Source: Aquimarina sp. U1-2
GTDB taxonomy: Bacteria; Bacteroidota; Bacteroidia; Flavobacteriales; Flavobacteriaceae
Assembly (NCBI RefSeq): GCF_017897595.1
Contig: NZ_JAGKIK010000001.1
Span: 310,001 to 374,000, forward strand
Direction: 5' to 3'
DNA length: 64,000 bases
This document shows positions 1-10,359 of this stretch, one piece after another; within the stretch, counting starts at the first letter, position 1; each line of letters begins with the position of its first letter. The notes beneath the pieces were generated by a model that saw only the letters and a program-made list of their open reading frames with translations, was not told where the DNA came from and searched no databases. Position numbers and translations under genes: made by a program.

Positions 1-25
1 GACAATACATTTTTACTAGTACATT

Positions 26-68
26 AAAAAATCTTAATCGAATCAGAAAATTCGGTTAAGATTTTTTT
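26..68 (+). terminator. Intrinsic terminator of an upstream gene
   Basis: A 17-bp hairpin with one G-U pair (arms about 26-43 and 50-66) closes on a 6-nt loop and is followed by a T-run. It probably ends a rightward gene lying before the window. In related genomes that gene is often ftsH, which is an inference from synteny. Confidence 0.7.
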
Positions 69-227
69 ATCTTTGAGAATAAGAACACTAAGGGACTTTT
101 TTATAGGGAACTGGTTTACATTAGTTCGTTTAAAAAGAACGGAGCAAAATATGTATATTTTGGTTCAGCAATAAAAAAGTAGATGTTCAAATAGAAAAAT
201 TGTAATTCAACAAGCATAAACCACAAA

Positions 228-839
228 ATGAGTCTATTTAGAAGAATTTTTTTTTCAAAATCTAAATCAGACCAAAAGAGTAAGGAACGCCACATAGAGG
301 ATCGTAGTAAATATATGCCCGAAATCGATTTACCGATCGATGAAAGCTTTATGATGAATTTTAAAAGGAATGGAGGTAAATTTCTATATTGCGACCAAGA
401 TGATGAAGTTTTAGATTCTTTTGACAAAATTCTTCTAGAAAACAATTGGTACGAGAAGGATGTATGCTGTTTTGATATTGGCTTAGAGCATAAATTTTCA
501 GGTTTCAATCTCAACTTTATTAAACGCTCTTCGGGATCTTTCTTTTTTGCTACTTGCGAATATTTAATTGCAGATAGCGGTGCTATATTAGTTTCATCTA
601 ACCAATTAAGAGAAAAAAAGCTTACCGAATTACCTGATAATTTCGTCATTTTAGCATCTACCAGTCAATTGGTTAAAAGCATCGGAGAAGGCTTAAAAGG
701 TATTAAAAATAAAAATAAAAATTCTATTCCTTCAAATATTACAACAATTAAAGACTTCGAACCGCAAAAAGAAAAGGATTTCTTAAGCTATGGAAGTAGT
801 TCAAAAAATCTATATTTGCTGCTGTTGGAAGATTTATAA
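228..839 (+). CDS. LUD domain (LutC/YkgG-like) protein
   Basis: A 203-residue protein with the LUD fold of the LutC family. The core around residues 95-150 includes the ATCEYLIADSGAILVSS stretch and the LPDNFVILAST strand typical of the family. LutC takes part in lactate oxidation in Bacillus, but no lutA or lutB lies next to this gene, so lactate utilisation is not supported here. It ends 1 nt before cdsA and probably heads a cotranscribed group with cdsA, psd and the acyl-CoA-binding protein. The family assignment is firm; the function is unknown. Confidence 0.8.
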   Translation: MSLFRRIFFSKSKSDQKSKERHIEDRSKYMPEIDLPIDESFMMNFKRNGGKFLYCDQDDEVLDSFDKILLENNWYEKDVCCFDIGLEHKFSGFNLNFIKRSSGSFFFATCEYLIADSGAILVSSNQLREKKLTELPDNFVILASTSQLVKSIGEGLKGIKNKNKNSIPSNITTIKDFEPQKEKDFLSYGSSSKNLYLLLLEDL

Positions 840-840
840 T

Positions 841-1644
841 ATGAAGGAACTACTTACAAGATCTCTATCGGGCTTTTTATATGTCTCTATATTATTGCTA
901 TCTATTTTTGTTTCAAAATATACATTTTTAGGGATCTTTTTGGTATTCGGAATGATTTCGGTCTACGAATTTCAGAAATTAATTCATCTAACCAACAAAA
1001 GATTATACCTGATTTTTATTGTCCTTTTTATGATTTTACATCTATTTCAGGATTTGCTCTATCTTATTATTCCGTTTTTGATACTCACTATAATTACAGA
1101 GCTATTTCTGGTAAAAGATTTGGTGACCATTCGTATTATCCCCATGTTCGAACAGCGCAAATATAGAACCAGTATTTTTTATCTTACGACTTGTATTATT
1201 TTTTTGACACTTGTCCCTAATTATTCTGGAGAATATCAACCACTTATTATTGCAGGTGCTTTTTTGATTACCTGGACAAACGATACATTTGCTTATTTGA
1301 TAGGAAAGAATTTTGGCAAACATAAATTACTAGAAAGAATATCTCCAAAAAAAACAATTGAAGGTTTTATCGGAGGCTTCATCTTTTCATTACTAGCAGG
1401 TTACTTAATCGCTGTGCTATCGAATACATTATCCGTAATGATTTGGTTGATTATAAGTATAATTATGAGTATTTTTGGAACTTTGGGAGACTTAATTCAA
1501 TCGAAGTTTAAAAGACAGGCGGGTGTTAAGGATAGCGGCACTATAATGCCAGGACATGGAGGAATTTACGATCGGTTAGATAGTGTTATATTCGCAAGTC
1601 CGTTTTTATATGCATTTTTACAAATTCTAAATTATGTTTCATAA
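841..1644 (+). CDS. cdsA: Phosphatidate cytidylyltransferase
   Basis: Makes CDP-diacylglycerol from phosphatidic acid and CTP at the inner membrane, the branch point of phospholipid synthesis. The protein is about 267 residues with several hydrophobic helices. It carries the CDP-DAG synthase signature near its C-terminus (KRQAGVKDSG, then PGHGGIYDRLDS). The reading frame is open upstream to 790, but the ATG at 841 gives the normal N-terminus and follows the LUD stop directly. It overlaps psd by 11 nt, which indicates coupled translation of two consecutive pathway enzymes. Confidence 0.95.
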   Translation: MKELLTRSLSGFLYVSILLLSIFVSKYTFLGIFLVFGMISVYEFQKLIHLTNKRLYLIFIVLFMILHLFQDLLYLIIPFLILTIITELFLVKDLVTIRIIPMFEQRKYRTSIFYLTTCIIFLTLVPNYSGEYQPLIIAGAFLITWTNDTFAYLIGKNFGKHKLLERISPKKTIEGFIGGFIFSLLAGYLIAVLSNTLSVMIWLIISIIMSIFGTLGDLIQSKFKRQAGVKDSGTIMPGHGGIYDRLDSVIFASPFLYAFLQILNYVS

Positions 1645-2281
1645 AGAAGGGTATAAAATTATTTCGGTAGCTATAGTAGTATTCTTAGGAATAAATGTGG
1701 CTTCTTATGTATCTATTCAGAGTAAAGAATGGCAACTGGCCATATTTGTAATTACCTTAGTCTTCTTTATTTTGATATTACAGTTTTTTAGAAATCCAAA
1801 GAGAAAAACTGTAGTAGACGATACTACTGTTGTAGCTCCCGTAGATGGTAAAGTCGTAGTTATTGAAGAGGTGCTTGAAAATGAACATTTTAAAGACAAA
1901 CGATTACAGGTATCAATTTTTATGTCTCCTATTAATGTACATGTAACTAGACATCCTATTACTGGCGAAGTGGTATTTAGCAAATATCATCCTGGTAAAT
2001 ACCTCGTGGCATGGCATCCCAAAGCATCAGAAGAAAATGAAAGAACCACAGTAGTGGTGCAAAATAATCTTGTGGCCATATTGTATAGACAAATAGCCGG
2101 CGCTCTTGCCAAACGAATTGTAAACTACGCCAAAGAGGGAGAAAAGGTAATTCAAGGCTCAGACAGTGGTTTTATCAAATTTGGCTCTAGAGTAGATGTA
2201 TTTTTACCTATCGGCACCCAGGTAAATGTGACCCTAAATCAAAAGGTTAAGGGAGGAGAAAGTGTTATCGCTTCTGTGTAA
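1634..2281 (+). CDS. psd: Phosphatidylserine decarboxylase, short (PSD-A) type
   Basis: Converts phosphatidylserine to phosphatidylethanolamine, the main membrane lipid. The 215-residue length fits the short PSD-A class rather than the roughly 320-residue E. coli enzyme. Two hydrophobic helices lie at about 8-28 and 33-52. The self-cleavage site that generates the pyruvoyl group is the Gly-Ser pair at about 184-185 (motif IKFGSRVDVFLP), so Ser185 should become the prosthetic group. It overlaps cdsA, but the phosphatidylserine synthase gene needed between the two steps is not in the window. Confidence 0.95.
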   Translation: MFHKEGYKIISVAIVVFLGINVASYVSIQSKEWQLAIFVITLVFFILILQFFRNPKRKTVVDDTTVVAPVDGKVVVIEEVLENEHFKDKRLQVSIFMSPINVHVTRHPITGEVVFSKYHPGKYLVAWHPKASEENERTTVVVQNNLVAILYRQIAGALAKRIVNYAKEGEKVIQGSDSGFIKFGSRVDVFLPIGTQVNVTLNQKVKGGESVIASV

Positions 2282-2306
2282 CCGCAATACATAGTTTTAT
2301 CATCAC

Positions 2307-2573
2307 ATGACCGAGGAAGAATTAAATAGCACGTTTGAAGAAGCCTATAAACGAGCTTGTAATACAAAAATAGTACTCCCTCCTGATATCATGCTTCACT
2401 TTTATGCGCACTACAAACAGGCTACTCATACCGATGGTTTTTATACACCATCAGGAGATAGCGAATTAAGAAATGCCTTTAAGCTTAATGCTCTTTTTCA
2501 GATAAAAAATCTATCCCCCAAAGAAGCAAAGATGAAATACATAGAACTGGTCAATACCTATATAACCGACTAA
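2307..2573 (+). CDS. Acyl-CoA-binding protein (ACBP)
   Basis: An 88-residue soluble four-helix protein that binds and buffers long-chain acyl-CoA esters. The family core is visible: FYAHYKQAT in helix 2, the AFKLNAL segment corresponding to the usual W-x-AW-x(3)-G region, and SPKEAKMKYIELV in helix 4. The usual tryptophans of that region are replaced, as in other flavobacterial members. It lies 25 nt after psd, consistent with a lipid-metabolism operon. It resembles the eukaryotic family closely and is found in many Bacteroidota. Confidence 0.88.
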   Translation: MTEEELNSTFEEAYKRACNTKIVLPPDIMLHFYAHYKQATHTDGFYTPSGDSELRNAFKLNALFQIKNLSPKEAKMKYIELVNTYITD

Positions 2574-2668
2574 GGAGTCTACTAATTAACTTGAAACATC
2601 TAATACCATTTCCCACTTTAAAATTACTCAAATAAAAAGCAACCAACAATCTGTACAATTTTCTCTAT

Positions 2669-5302
2669 TTACCCTCGCAAACTATCCAAACTAGATTTTA
2701 ACGTAGCGATTTTTGCCTCTGCATCTGCCTGCTTTTTTCGTTCGTTTGCAATCACTTGCTCGGGAGCATTGTTTACGAAACGCTCATTTTGTAGTTTTTT
2801 ATGTACAGATTTCAAAAAACCTTCGGTGTAGGATAATTCTTCTGTAAGTTTCTTAATTTCTTCTTCAACATTAATCGCACCAGAAACGGGAATAAAATAT
2901 TCATTTGATTTTATTCTAAAAGAAATAGCACCTTCTACTTTCTCGGTTACATAATTTAATGAAGAAAGATTTCCTAATTTCTGAATAATCGAATCGAAAG
3001 TCATATTGAACTCTTCGCTATTCAAAATAGATAAGTCGATTGTTTCTTTAAACGGAATATTTTTTTGTTTCCGTATCGTACGAATACCTGAAATTATCGC
3101 TGCAGCATTCTCAAATTCTTCAATAAGATGATTGTGAATAGCATCAGTTTTTGGCCAATCTGACACAATTAATGCCTCATCTTCTTTTCTATCTGCTATT
3201 TGCTGCCATATTTCTTCAGAAATAAAAGGTACAAAGGGGTGAAGAATCTTCAGATTATTTTCAAGAATTGTAATAACATCACCATAGGTCTTATGATCTA
3301 TAGGATTACCGTATGAAGGTTTAACCATTTCTAATAACCAACTACAAAAATCATCCCAGATTAATTTATAGGTAGCCATTAACGCATCACTCATACGATA
3401 TTTGCTATAATGGTCTTCTAGAATCAATAATACTTGTCGAAATTTAGATTGATACCATTGTATCGCCACTTTAGAAGATTGGGGTTGTTCAATATCGGTA
3501 GCAACTTCCCAACCTAAAATCAATCGAGATGCATTAAAAATTTTATTCACAAAAGCGCTACCCTGCTTACATAAGTCTTCATCAAACATTAAATCATTAC
3601 CAGCAGGAGAACTGAGCAACATCCCTACTCTAATACCATCAGCACCGTATTGGCTAATTAAATCTAAAGGATCAGGAGAGTTGCCTAATGATTTAGACAT
3701 TTTACGGCGTTGCTTATCCCTAACGATTCCGGTTAAATACACATGGGTAAAAGGTTTTTCTCCTCTATATTCATAGCCCGCAATGATCATTCGAGCCACC
3801 CAGAAAAACAATATTTCTGGTGCAGTCACAAGATCATTTGTAGGATAATAATAGTTTATCTCTTTATTGTTGGGCTCGAGAATACCGTTAAAAACACTTA
3901 TTGGCCATAACCAGGAAGAAAACCATGTATCCAGAGCATCTTCGTCTTGAATTAGGTCCTGGTCAGTTAATGAAGTATTGCCTGTTTTTTCTTTTGCCAA
4001 CGTTAGCGCTTCTGCCCTACTTGCAGCTACTACAAAATCTTCTTTTCCATCGCCGTAATAATATGCAGGAATTTGATGTCCCCACCATAACTGGCGAGAA
4101 ATATTCCAATCCCTTACATTTTCCATCCAATGGCGATAGGTGTTTATAAATTTTTCAGGAACTAAATGAATCTCTTTATCCAAAACAGCATCTAGAGCAG
4201 GTTTTGCCAACTCTTTCATCTTCAAAAACCATTGATCACTTAATTTGGGTTCGATAATAGCTTTGGTGCGTTCACTAGTACCTACCTTATTCATATGGTC
4301 TTCAGTTTTTACCAAAGCTCCTATGGATTCTAATTCTTTTATAATTTCTTTACGCACTATAAATCTATCTTTCCCTTCATAATGAAGTCCGAAACTATTT
4401 AAAGTTGCATCATCATTAAAGATATCGATAACGTCTAAATTATGTTTATCACCCAGTTCTTTGTCATTAAGATCATGTGCCGGAGTTACTTTAAGGCATC
4501 CGGTACCAAATTCTAGATCTACATACTCGTCTTCAATTATTGGGATTACTCGACCAACGATAGGCACTATCGCCTTTTTTCCTTTTAAATGGTTAAATCG
4601 ATCATCATTGGGGTGAATACAAATTGCAGTATCGCCCATTATCGTCTCGGGACGTGTGGTGGCAATAGTTAAGGTCTCATCCTCACCTTCAACTTTGTAG
4701 GATAAGTAATATAATTTCCCTTGTTTTTCTTCATACACTACCTCTTCATCAGACAGCGTGGTTTTTGCTTCAGGGTCCCAATTAACCATTCGATACCCTC
4801 TATAAATACGTCCTTTGTTATATAAGTCCACAAAAACCTTGATTACTGATGATGACAAATTGTCATCCATGGTGAATGCAGTTCGCTCCCAATCACAAGA
4901 GGCTCCTAACTTTTTAAGTTGCTCTAGTATAATTCCGCCATGTTTGTGAGTCCAATCCCATGCGTGTTCCAAAAATTGTTCTCGCGACAAGTCTTTTTTA
5001 TCAATACCCTCGTCTTTGAGTTTGGCCACTACCTTTGCTTCTGTAGCTATAGAAGCATGATCGGTTCCAGGCACCCAGCAAGCATTGTAACCTTTCAGCC
5101 TGGCTCTACGAATTAACACATCCTGAATGGTATTATTAAGCATATGCCCCATATGCAAGACTCCTGTTACATTTGGAGGTGGAATAACGATGGTATATGC
5201 CTCTCTATCATCTACTTCAGAATGAAAATATCCATTCTTCATCCAGTAGTCATACCATTTTTCTTCTACCGATTTTGCATCATATTTTGCCGCTAAAGCC
5301 AT
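2669..5302 (-). CDS. valS: Valyl-tRNA synthetase
   Basis: Class I synthetase charging tRNA-Val, cytoplasmic, about 877 residues. The HIGH box appears as [15 protein letters not shown] near residue 45 and the KMSKS box as RKMSKSLGN near residue 535. An editing (CP1) domain lies between them, and the C-terminal coiled coil, rich in Lys and Glu, is present. The frame is open to 5335, but the ATG at 5302 gives the N-terminus [10 protein letters not shown] expected for the family, so it is preferred. It is convergent with the ACBP gene and is transcribed alone. Confidence 0.96.
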   Translation of the reverse strand: MALAAKYDAKSVEEKWYDYWMKNGYFHSEVDDREAYTIVIPPPNVTGVLHMGHMLNNTIQDVLIRRARLKGYNACWVPGTDHASIATEAKVVAKLKDEGIDKKDLSREQFLEHAWDWTHKHGGIILEQLKKLGASCDWERTAFTMDDNLSSSVIKVFVDLYNKGRIYRGYRMVNWDPEAKTTLSDEEVVYEEKQGKLYYLSYKVEGEDETLTIATTRPETIMGDTAICIHPNDDRFNHLKGKKAIVPIVGRVIPIIEDEYVDLEFGTGCLKVTPAHDLNDKELGDKHNLDVIDIFNDDATLNSFGLHYEGKDRFIVRKEIIKELESIGALVKTEDHMNKVGTSERTKAIIEPKLSDQWFLKMKELAKPALDAVLDKEIHLVPEKFINTYRHWMENVRDWNISRQLWWGHQIPAYYYGDGKEDFVVAASRAEALTLAKEKTGNTSLTDQDLIQDEDALDTWFSSWLWPISVFNGILEPNNKEINYYYPTNDLVTAPEILFFWVARMIIAGYEYRGEKPFTHVYLTGIVRDKQRRKMSKSLGNSPDPLDLISQYGADGIRVGMLLSSPAGNDLMFDEDLCKQGSAFVNKIFNASRLILGWEVATDIEQPQSSKVAIQWYQSKFRQVLLILEDHYSKYRMSDALMATYKLIWDDFCSWLLEMVKPSYGNPIDHKTYGDVITILENNLKILHPFVPFISEEIWQQIADRKEDEALIVSDWPKTDAIHNHLIEEFENAAAIISGIRTIRKQKNIPFKETIDLSILNSEEFNMTFDSIIQKLGNLSSLNYVTEKVEGAISFRIKSNEYFIPVSGAINVEEEIKKLTEELSYTEGFLKSVHKKLQNERFVNNAPEQVIANERKKQADAEAKIATLKSSLDSLRG

Positions 5303-5512
5303 ACTTTGGTGTAATTTTTGGAAATTGAAAGGCAAAAGTAATTATTAAAGTACGAAGTATAAAGTTCGGGTGTTAGAAATTGTAATATTTCAATCTAAAC
5401 CAAGGATTATGGGCTAAATATGTATGCCATGTACGCACAAAAATAGTGAGATAGTATACTTAGAACTTCTAGTTGTCGCCTACACTTCATACATCGCTTT
5501 TTGGTCGAAATT

Positions 5513-5541
5513 TTGAAGTTGAATAAAAAGTAGTACTTTTA
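5513..5541 (+). promoter_or_regulatory. Candidate promoter of the DUF1573 gene
   Basis: TTG at 5513-5515, an 18-nt spacer and TACTTTTA at 5534-5541 approximate the Bacteroidota sigma-A promoter (TTG, about 19 nt, TAnnTTTG); the last base deviates. It places transcription start about 15 nt before the ATG at 5563. Confidence 0.5.
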
Positions 5542-5562
5542 CAACCAACAAAAACCTACGTT

Positions 5563-5961
5563 ATGAAAAAAATAATGATGATTCTATGTTTTGGATTTTT
5601 GGGTACAATGATACAAGCTCAAGATGCTAAAGCGAAAATAGAATTTAAAACCGAAGTTATCGATTATGGCGAAATAGCCAAAGGTAGTAATGGTATACGT
5701 CAATTTGAATTTACGAATACCGGGGATGCGCCGTTAACCATTTCAAGAGTATATTCTAGTTGTGGTTGCACTATTCCCAAAAAACCCGAAAACCCTATCG
5801 CACCGGGAGCAACCGGAGTTATAGAAGTAAAGTATGATACGAAAAGGGTGGGGCCTATTCGTAAGACTATTACAGTGTACTCTAACGCTGAACAAGCAAC
5901 GAAAGCTATTAAAATAAAAGGAACGGTGCTTGACAAAAGTGTTTTAGAAAAGAAAAATTAA
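5563..5961 (+). CDS. DUF1573 exported protein
   Basis: A 132-residue exported protein: signal peptide at 1-20 (cleavage after IQAQ), then one DUF1573 domain, an Ig-like beta-sandwich related to the ASH/MSP fold. Typical family features are FEFTNTGDAPLTISRVYSSCGCT followed by IAPGATGVIEVKYDT. The Cys-Gly-Cys pair is conserved in the family. The function is unknown. It stands alone, with its own promoter-like site and a strong terminator. Confidence 0.85.
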   Translation: MKKIMMILCFGFLGTMIQAQDAKAKIEFKTEVIDYGEIAKGSNGIRQFEFTNTGDAPLTISRVYSSCGCTIPKKPENPIAPGATGVIEVKYDTKRVGPIRKTITVYSNAEQATKAIKIKGTVLDKSVLEKKN

Positions 5962-5983
5962 TATGCGTACAATTACAATTTAC

Positions 5984-6020
5984 AATCGGGATTACGAGTT
6001 CGTAATCCCGATTTTTTTTT
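5984..6020 (+). terminator. Strong intrinsic terminator after the DUF1573 gene
   Basis: A perfect 14-bp stem (5984-5997 with 6000-6013) is followed by a run of T. It begins 23 nt after the stop codon. Confidence 0.9.
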
Positions 6021-6240
6021 GACCTAGCAAACTACTTTAAGGGTAAGCCTGGGGAATAATAAACCGCCCCGAGACAGAGCTGTTGGGATATCAGAATCAA
6101 GAACGTTTCGCTTCGATAATCAAGAAACTAGATCATCTTTTTGTCTCGGCTCTTGGTTTTAAAAGTATTATCATCTATTGGCTACGCTCAGGGCAGAGCC
6201 TCAGGGAAATTCTATTGATTAAACGCATTGATAATGCTCG

Positions 6241-7611
6241 TCAAATAACTTTTTTCAAAAAGAAGGTGTATTTTAATTCGATTCCCAATCGCTTTATGGT
6301 CATTCTAATTTTTTTACCCTCTTCAAAATAAAATAAATCATTAAGTTGTGATAATTTATACTGATACGCTTTCTTACCGTTAACTTCTAAAATTAAATCC
6401 CCTCGTTGTAACCCGACCAAGTCTGCGGGCGAATTAGGTCTCACATCAGAAATTTCATATTTAGGACGCAAAATGTAATTTGACAATTCTAATGTTTTCT
6501 CATTCACTACTCGATTAATACCCAAATAGACTCTATTTCTTTCTGTAGCCTTATAAACTACATTTTCATTATCATTTTTAATATTCGGGTCGGGCTCAAT
6601 AGCATTGTAACCTACATGCTGAATAGTAAGACCGCTCATATTGTAATAAAATGGCTTATTGAAAAAGCTATTTTTTTTAAATGTAATTTGCTGATTCGGA
6701 TAATCAATTGTTAAATTAAACCTTCGCAATACATTTCCACCCAAAGAACCTTCTCTTTTATCTAATGCTATACCTTGAATATATTTAGAATCGGGAAAAG
6801 CAGTGGTGACATTATTCAATACAAAATTACCAATATGTAGTTCGCTTATTTTTGATCTAGAACCATAAATATCTCCGTTAAACCCTTTCCCTAAGAAATC
6901 GGGGAAAGATGATTTAGGAATCGTAATTCCCTTTTTCTGGTCTTCAAATAACCATAAAGAAGAACCTGACCCAGAATCCAATAATAATCTTAAATCTCGC
7001 AGGGTATCTCCGGCTTTATATTGAGCAGTTAAAATCGGCCGTTTGTTTTGTTGACTGAAATTGATGTTTGTACGATAACATTTATCACATTTTTTGTAAG
7101 TATACTGGTCAGGAGTATTGATTTTTATTACTTTTTTGGTATAGTTGATGTCGAAAATAAAGTCCTTAAAAAAATCATATCCTATAATACCATGAATAGG
7201 AAAACCCATTCTAGGCGAAAAATTTATGGATTCATCAAAAACCAAAAACACACTATGCCGGGCACTTACCGCATCACCAATTTTTAATGTGTTATCCAAA
7301 GATTTAATTGCCTCTACTGGAGCTTCGTCTCCGAGTCCGCGAAGATAAATTTTGGTCGCATTCTTAAGCTCGAGAGATTCTTTGTTATCAATACTAAAAA
7401 TTATAGTCGAACCTACACCCGTATCTAGTATAAACGAAAGTTCTACCCCGTTAAGTTCTACAGGAATAATGATGAGATTATTAGCGAGTTCGAATTTAAT
7501 TTTATCATTTTTCTTATTCAATGGTAATGTAAAACGGGATTGCGAAAAAGTAGATAGACCAACGATCCAGAATATTACAAATAGTACACCCTTGCAAAAA
7601 CGGTTAATCAT
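6241..7611 (-). CDS. Retropepsin-like aspartyl protease with PDZ domain
   Basis: An exported protein of about 456 residues. The frame extends to 7725, but the ATG at 7611 starts a proper signal peptide (MINRFCKGVLFVIFWIVG, then cleavage near STFSQ). Two pepsin-like lobes follow, each with an active-site motif: FILDTGVGST in the first and LLLDSGSGSS in the second. A PDZ domain occupies the last 90 residues or so (NSPADLVGLQRGDLILEVNG). Such single-chain two-lobe enzymes with PDZ tails are common in Bacteroidota envelopes; substrates are unknown. The 3' end faces the DUF1573 gene. Confidence 0.85.
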   Translation of the reverse strand: MINRFCKGVLFVIFWIVGLSTFSQSRFTLPLNKKNDKIKFELANNLIIIPVELNGVELSFILDTGVGSTIIFSIDNKESLELKNATKIYLRGLGDEAPVEAIKSLDNTLKIGDAVSARHSVFLVFDESINFSPRMGFPIHGIIGYDFFKDFIFDINYTKKVIKINTPDQYTYKKCDKCYRTNINFSQQNKRPILTAQYKAGDTLRDLRLLLDSGSGSSLWLFEDQKKGITIPKSSFPDFLGKGFNGDIYGSRSKISELHIGNFVLNNVTTAFPDSKYIQGIALDKREGSLGGNVLRRFNLTIDYPNQQITFKKNSFFNKPFYYNMSGLTIQHVGYNAIEPDPNIKNDNENVVYKATERNRVYLGINRVVNEKTLELSNYILRPKYEISDVRPNSPADLVGLQRGDLILEVNGKKAYQYKLSQLNDLFYFEEGKKIRMTIKRLGIELKYTFFLKKVI

Positions 7612-7824
7612 TACGAAAATATCTCTTATAAAACCGAGGTAATGGTAGTTATCTGATGATTTTAAGCGCACGTCTAATCGCGTACTATTTACATCTTGAT
7701 TATCGGGTAAAATGACCTTCATCACATTAAATATAGGAAAATAGTTAAAAAATCATTCTAATATGGGCTCTATTTCTTAATTATTTTAAGAAATTTACCC
7801 CTGTTTACTTTAAAAGATAAAACA

Positions 7825-9018
7825 ATGCCTGTAGTATCCAGCAAAGGTAGAGCAATGCCCGAATCACCTATTCGAAAGTTAGTCCCCTTTGCAGAAAAAG
7901 CAATTAAAGAAGGTAAGCATATCTATCGCCTTAATATAGGTCAGCCTGATATTAAAACACCGATAGCGGCCATAGAAGCGGTGCGAAATAGTAAATTAGA
8001 GATCTTAGCATACAGCCATTCAGCAGGTTTTCTAAGTCTTAGAGAAAAACTAGTAACGTACTATACTAAACATGACATCGCTGTCTCCTCAAAAGATATT
8101 TTGGTAACCACCGGAGGTAGCGAGGCCTTACTCTTTACTATGGGAAGTATTACCGATCCAGGTGACGAGATTATAGTACCAGAACCTTTTTACGCAAATT
8201 ATTACAGCTTTTCAACACAGTCTACTGTAAACGTTGTTCCTGTAATTTCTAGAATAGAAAATAACTTCGCGTTACCCGCTATTACAGAATTTGAAAAACG
8301 TATTACTTCCAAAACAAAAGCTATCTTAATTTGCAATCCAGGAAATCCTACAGGGTATCTATATACTAAAAAAGAAATACAGCAACTTGCGATACTGGCA
8401 AAGCAATATGATCTGTTTTTAATTTCTGATGAAGTCTATCGCGAATTCGTATACGATGGGTCAAAACATTATTCTATATTACAAGAAAAAGGGTTAGATG
8501 AGCACGCTATTGTAGTAGATTCTGTATCCAAAAGATATAGTATGTGTGGCGCACGAGTAGGATGTATAGTGACCAAAAATAAAAACGTTATGCAAACCGC
8601 CATGAAATTTGCACAGGCAAGACTAAGCCCCCCTACTCTCGCACAGATAGCTAGTGAGGCTGCACTATCGGCTCCAGAATCCTATTATCGTGATACAATC
8701 GCTAAATACAAGATAAGAAGAGACACGCTGGTGGCTGAACTTAAAAAAATCCCTGGAGTAAAGGTAGCTATGCCCAAAGGAGCTTTTTACTGTATTGCCG
8801 AGTTGCCCGTTAACAATGCAGAACATTTTACAGAATGGTTATTGGATACATTTCACGTCGACAATGAAACGGTAATGTTGGCACCTGCCTGCGGCTTTTA
8901 TTCTAGCCCTAACACGGGAATAAACCAGGTACGAATTGCCTATGTATTACATCAAAAAGACCTTAAAAAAGCCGTTCACATTCTTAAATCTGCCTTAGAA
9001 AAATATAAAGATCGATGA
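7825..9018 (+). CDS. PLP-dependent aminotransferase, class I/II
   Basis: A 397-residue fold-type I aminotransferase of the aspartate aminotransferase superfamily. Visible motifs are NPGNPTG (substrate carboxylate and PLP region), SDEVYREFVYDG, and the Schiff-base lysine in DSVSKRYSMCGARVGC. A C-terminal Arg in NQVRIAYV would bind the alpha-carboxylate. Database names for relatives are usually aspartate aminotransferase, but the donor cannot be fixed from sequence. Its stop overlaps the murB start by 4 nt (ATGA), so the two are translationally coupled. Confidence 0.9.
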   Translation: MPVVSSKGRAMPESPIRKLVPFAEKAIKEGKHIYRLNIGQPDIKTPIAAIEAVRNSKLEILAYSHSAGFLSLREKLVTYYTKHDIAVSSKDILVTTGGSEALLFTMGSITDPGDEIIVPEPFYANYYSFSTQSTVNVVPVISRIENNFALPAITEFEKRITSKTKAILICNPGNPTGYLYTKKEIQQLAILAKQYDLFLISDEVYREFVYDGSKHYSILQEKGLDEHAIVVDSVSKRYSMCGARVGCIVTKNKNVMQTAMKFAQARLSPPTLAQIASEAALSAPESYYRDTIAKYKIRRDTLVAELKKIPGVKVAMPKGAFYCIAELPVNNAEHFTEWLLDTFHVDNETVMLAPACGFYSSPNTGINQVRIAYVLHQKDLKKAVHILKSALEKYKDR

Positions 9019-10028
9019 AGATAGCGCATAATAAGTCTTTAAAAGAATTCAATACTTTTGGAATAGAAGTATTTGCAAATGCATTTATAACTGTTACCAG
9101 CGAATCACAACTTCATAAAATTCTGTTGGAAAAAGGGCAAGAAGAGCTATTTATCCTAAGTGGCGGAAGCAATATGCTTCTAACAAAGAATATCGATGCA
9201 TTGGTATTGCACATGGCGATTCGGGGAATCGCAGTAAAACACGAATCAGAAGATACTGTCGTTGTATCTGCTTACGCAGGAGAAAATTGGCACGATTTTG
9301 TGCAATACTGTATTGAGAAAAACTATGGAGGACTTGAGAATTTATCACTCATTCCGGGTTATGTAGGTAGCGCACCGATTCAAAATATTGGCGCCTATGG
9401 TGTTGAATTGAAAGATACTTTTGTAAGTTGTGAGGCGTATGAAATTTCAACCGGAAAAAAGCGACTATTCACTAATGACGATTGTAAGTTCGGATATCGA
9501 AATTCTATTTTCAAAAATTCAATAAAAGGTCAATATATCATCACCAAAGTGAACTTCAGACTTACTAAAAAAAATCATAAATTAAATACAAGCTACGGAG
9601 CTATAGAAACCGCGCTCACCAATGCAGATATTACTTTTCCAACGATTAAAGATATTTCAGAAGCGGTTATACAAATTCGAAAAAGTAAACTTCCAGATCC
9701 TGCAGAAATAGGAAATAGTGGTAGTTTTTTCAAGAATCCGGTGGTGCCTCTTCATCACTTCTCAAAAATTAAGAAGCTGTACCCTTCAATTCCGTCCTAT
9801 GTTGTAGATAAACATACCATTAAAATCCCGGCAGGCTGGTTGATTCAGCAAATCGGTTTTAAAGGAAAACGCTGGGGAGATGCAGGAATCCACGAAAAAC
9901 AAGCCTTGGTTTTAGTTAATTATAATCAAGCAACCGGCAAAGAAATTCTTGAAGTGGCTAAAAAAATTCAGAATAAAGTTAAAGAAGAATTTGGTATACA
10001 TCTCGAAACCGAAGTCAATATTATTTAA
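9015..10028 (+). CDS. murB: UDP-N-acetylenolpyruvoylglucosamine reductase
   Basis: FAD enzyme that reduces UDP-GlcNAc-enolpyruvate to UDP-MurNAc in peptidoglycan synthesis. At 337 residues it is of the E. coli-like type I class. FAD-binding elements LSGGSNMLL and SLIPGYVGSAPIQNIGAYGVE are present. The catalytic Ser is in NSGSFFKNP (about residue 237) and the C-terminal Glu in HLETEVNII. It is coupled to the preceding aminotransferase gene. The downstream 700 bp hold no gene. Confidence 0.95.
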   Translation: MKIAHNKSLKEFNTFGIEVFANAFITVTSESQLHKILLEKGQEELFILSGGSNMLLTKNIDALVLHMAIRGIAVKHESEDTVVVSAYAGENWHDFVQYCIEKNYGGLENLSLIPGYVGSAPIQNIGAYGVELKDTFVSCEAYEISTGKKRLFTNDDCKFGYRNSIFKNSIKGQYIITKVNFRLTKKNHKLNTSYGAIETALTNADITFPTIKDISEAVIQIRKSKLPDPAEIGNSGSFFKNPVVPLHHFSKIKKLYPSIPSYVVDKHTIKIPAGWLIQQIGFKGKRWGDAGIHEKQALVLVNYNQATGKEILEVAKKIQNKVKEEFGIHLETEVNII

Positions 10029-10037
10029 AACATAGTA

Positions 10038-10217
10038 TTGATTGTCCGTTAGTATACTTAAAATTTAACTGAGAAGTCATCCTGAATTCATTTCAGGATC
10101 TCATTACGTTTATTTTCAGTACATCGAGATGAGAAGCTGAAACAAGCCTGTGCTGAACTCGTTTCAGTATTCAACTCGACGCAAACCGTTTAGGTTACAT
10201 TACAGATATTCGTAAAA
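10038..10217 (-). repeat. Family II repeat, older copy
   Basis: This is a diverged reverse-orientation relative of the element at 55481-55658. The best conserved part is 10076-10175, which contains two imperfect palindromes: one around CATCCTGAATTCATTTCAGG, and a second ending GAACTCGTTTCAGTATTC. The outer ends near 10042 and 10205 resemble the TGAATATCCGT termini with several changes. Boundaries are approximate. Confidence 0.65.
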
Positions 10218-10359
10218 CAGATTCAAACTTAATTGAAAATCCAAAATAGTATTCAAAAACTATATTCAAGTTGAATACTGAAACGAATAGTGAACAGCAG
10301 CTATTTTTTTATTTGATATCCTACATAGACATACATTCTTTGTATCTTTGCAATAACTA

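Noticed and set aside
116..649. 177-residue minus-strand ORF
   Set aside because: It lies opposite the LUD gene, has no family resemblance and starts in the AT-rich leader; it is a shadow.
790..840. Extended N-terminus for CdsA
   Set aside because: The added residues overlap the LUD gene and lack similarity; ATG 841 gives the normal start.
6083..6331. 82-residue plus-strand ORF
   Set aside because: Overlaps the 3' end of the PDZ protease gene and has no recognisable protein features.
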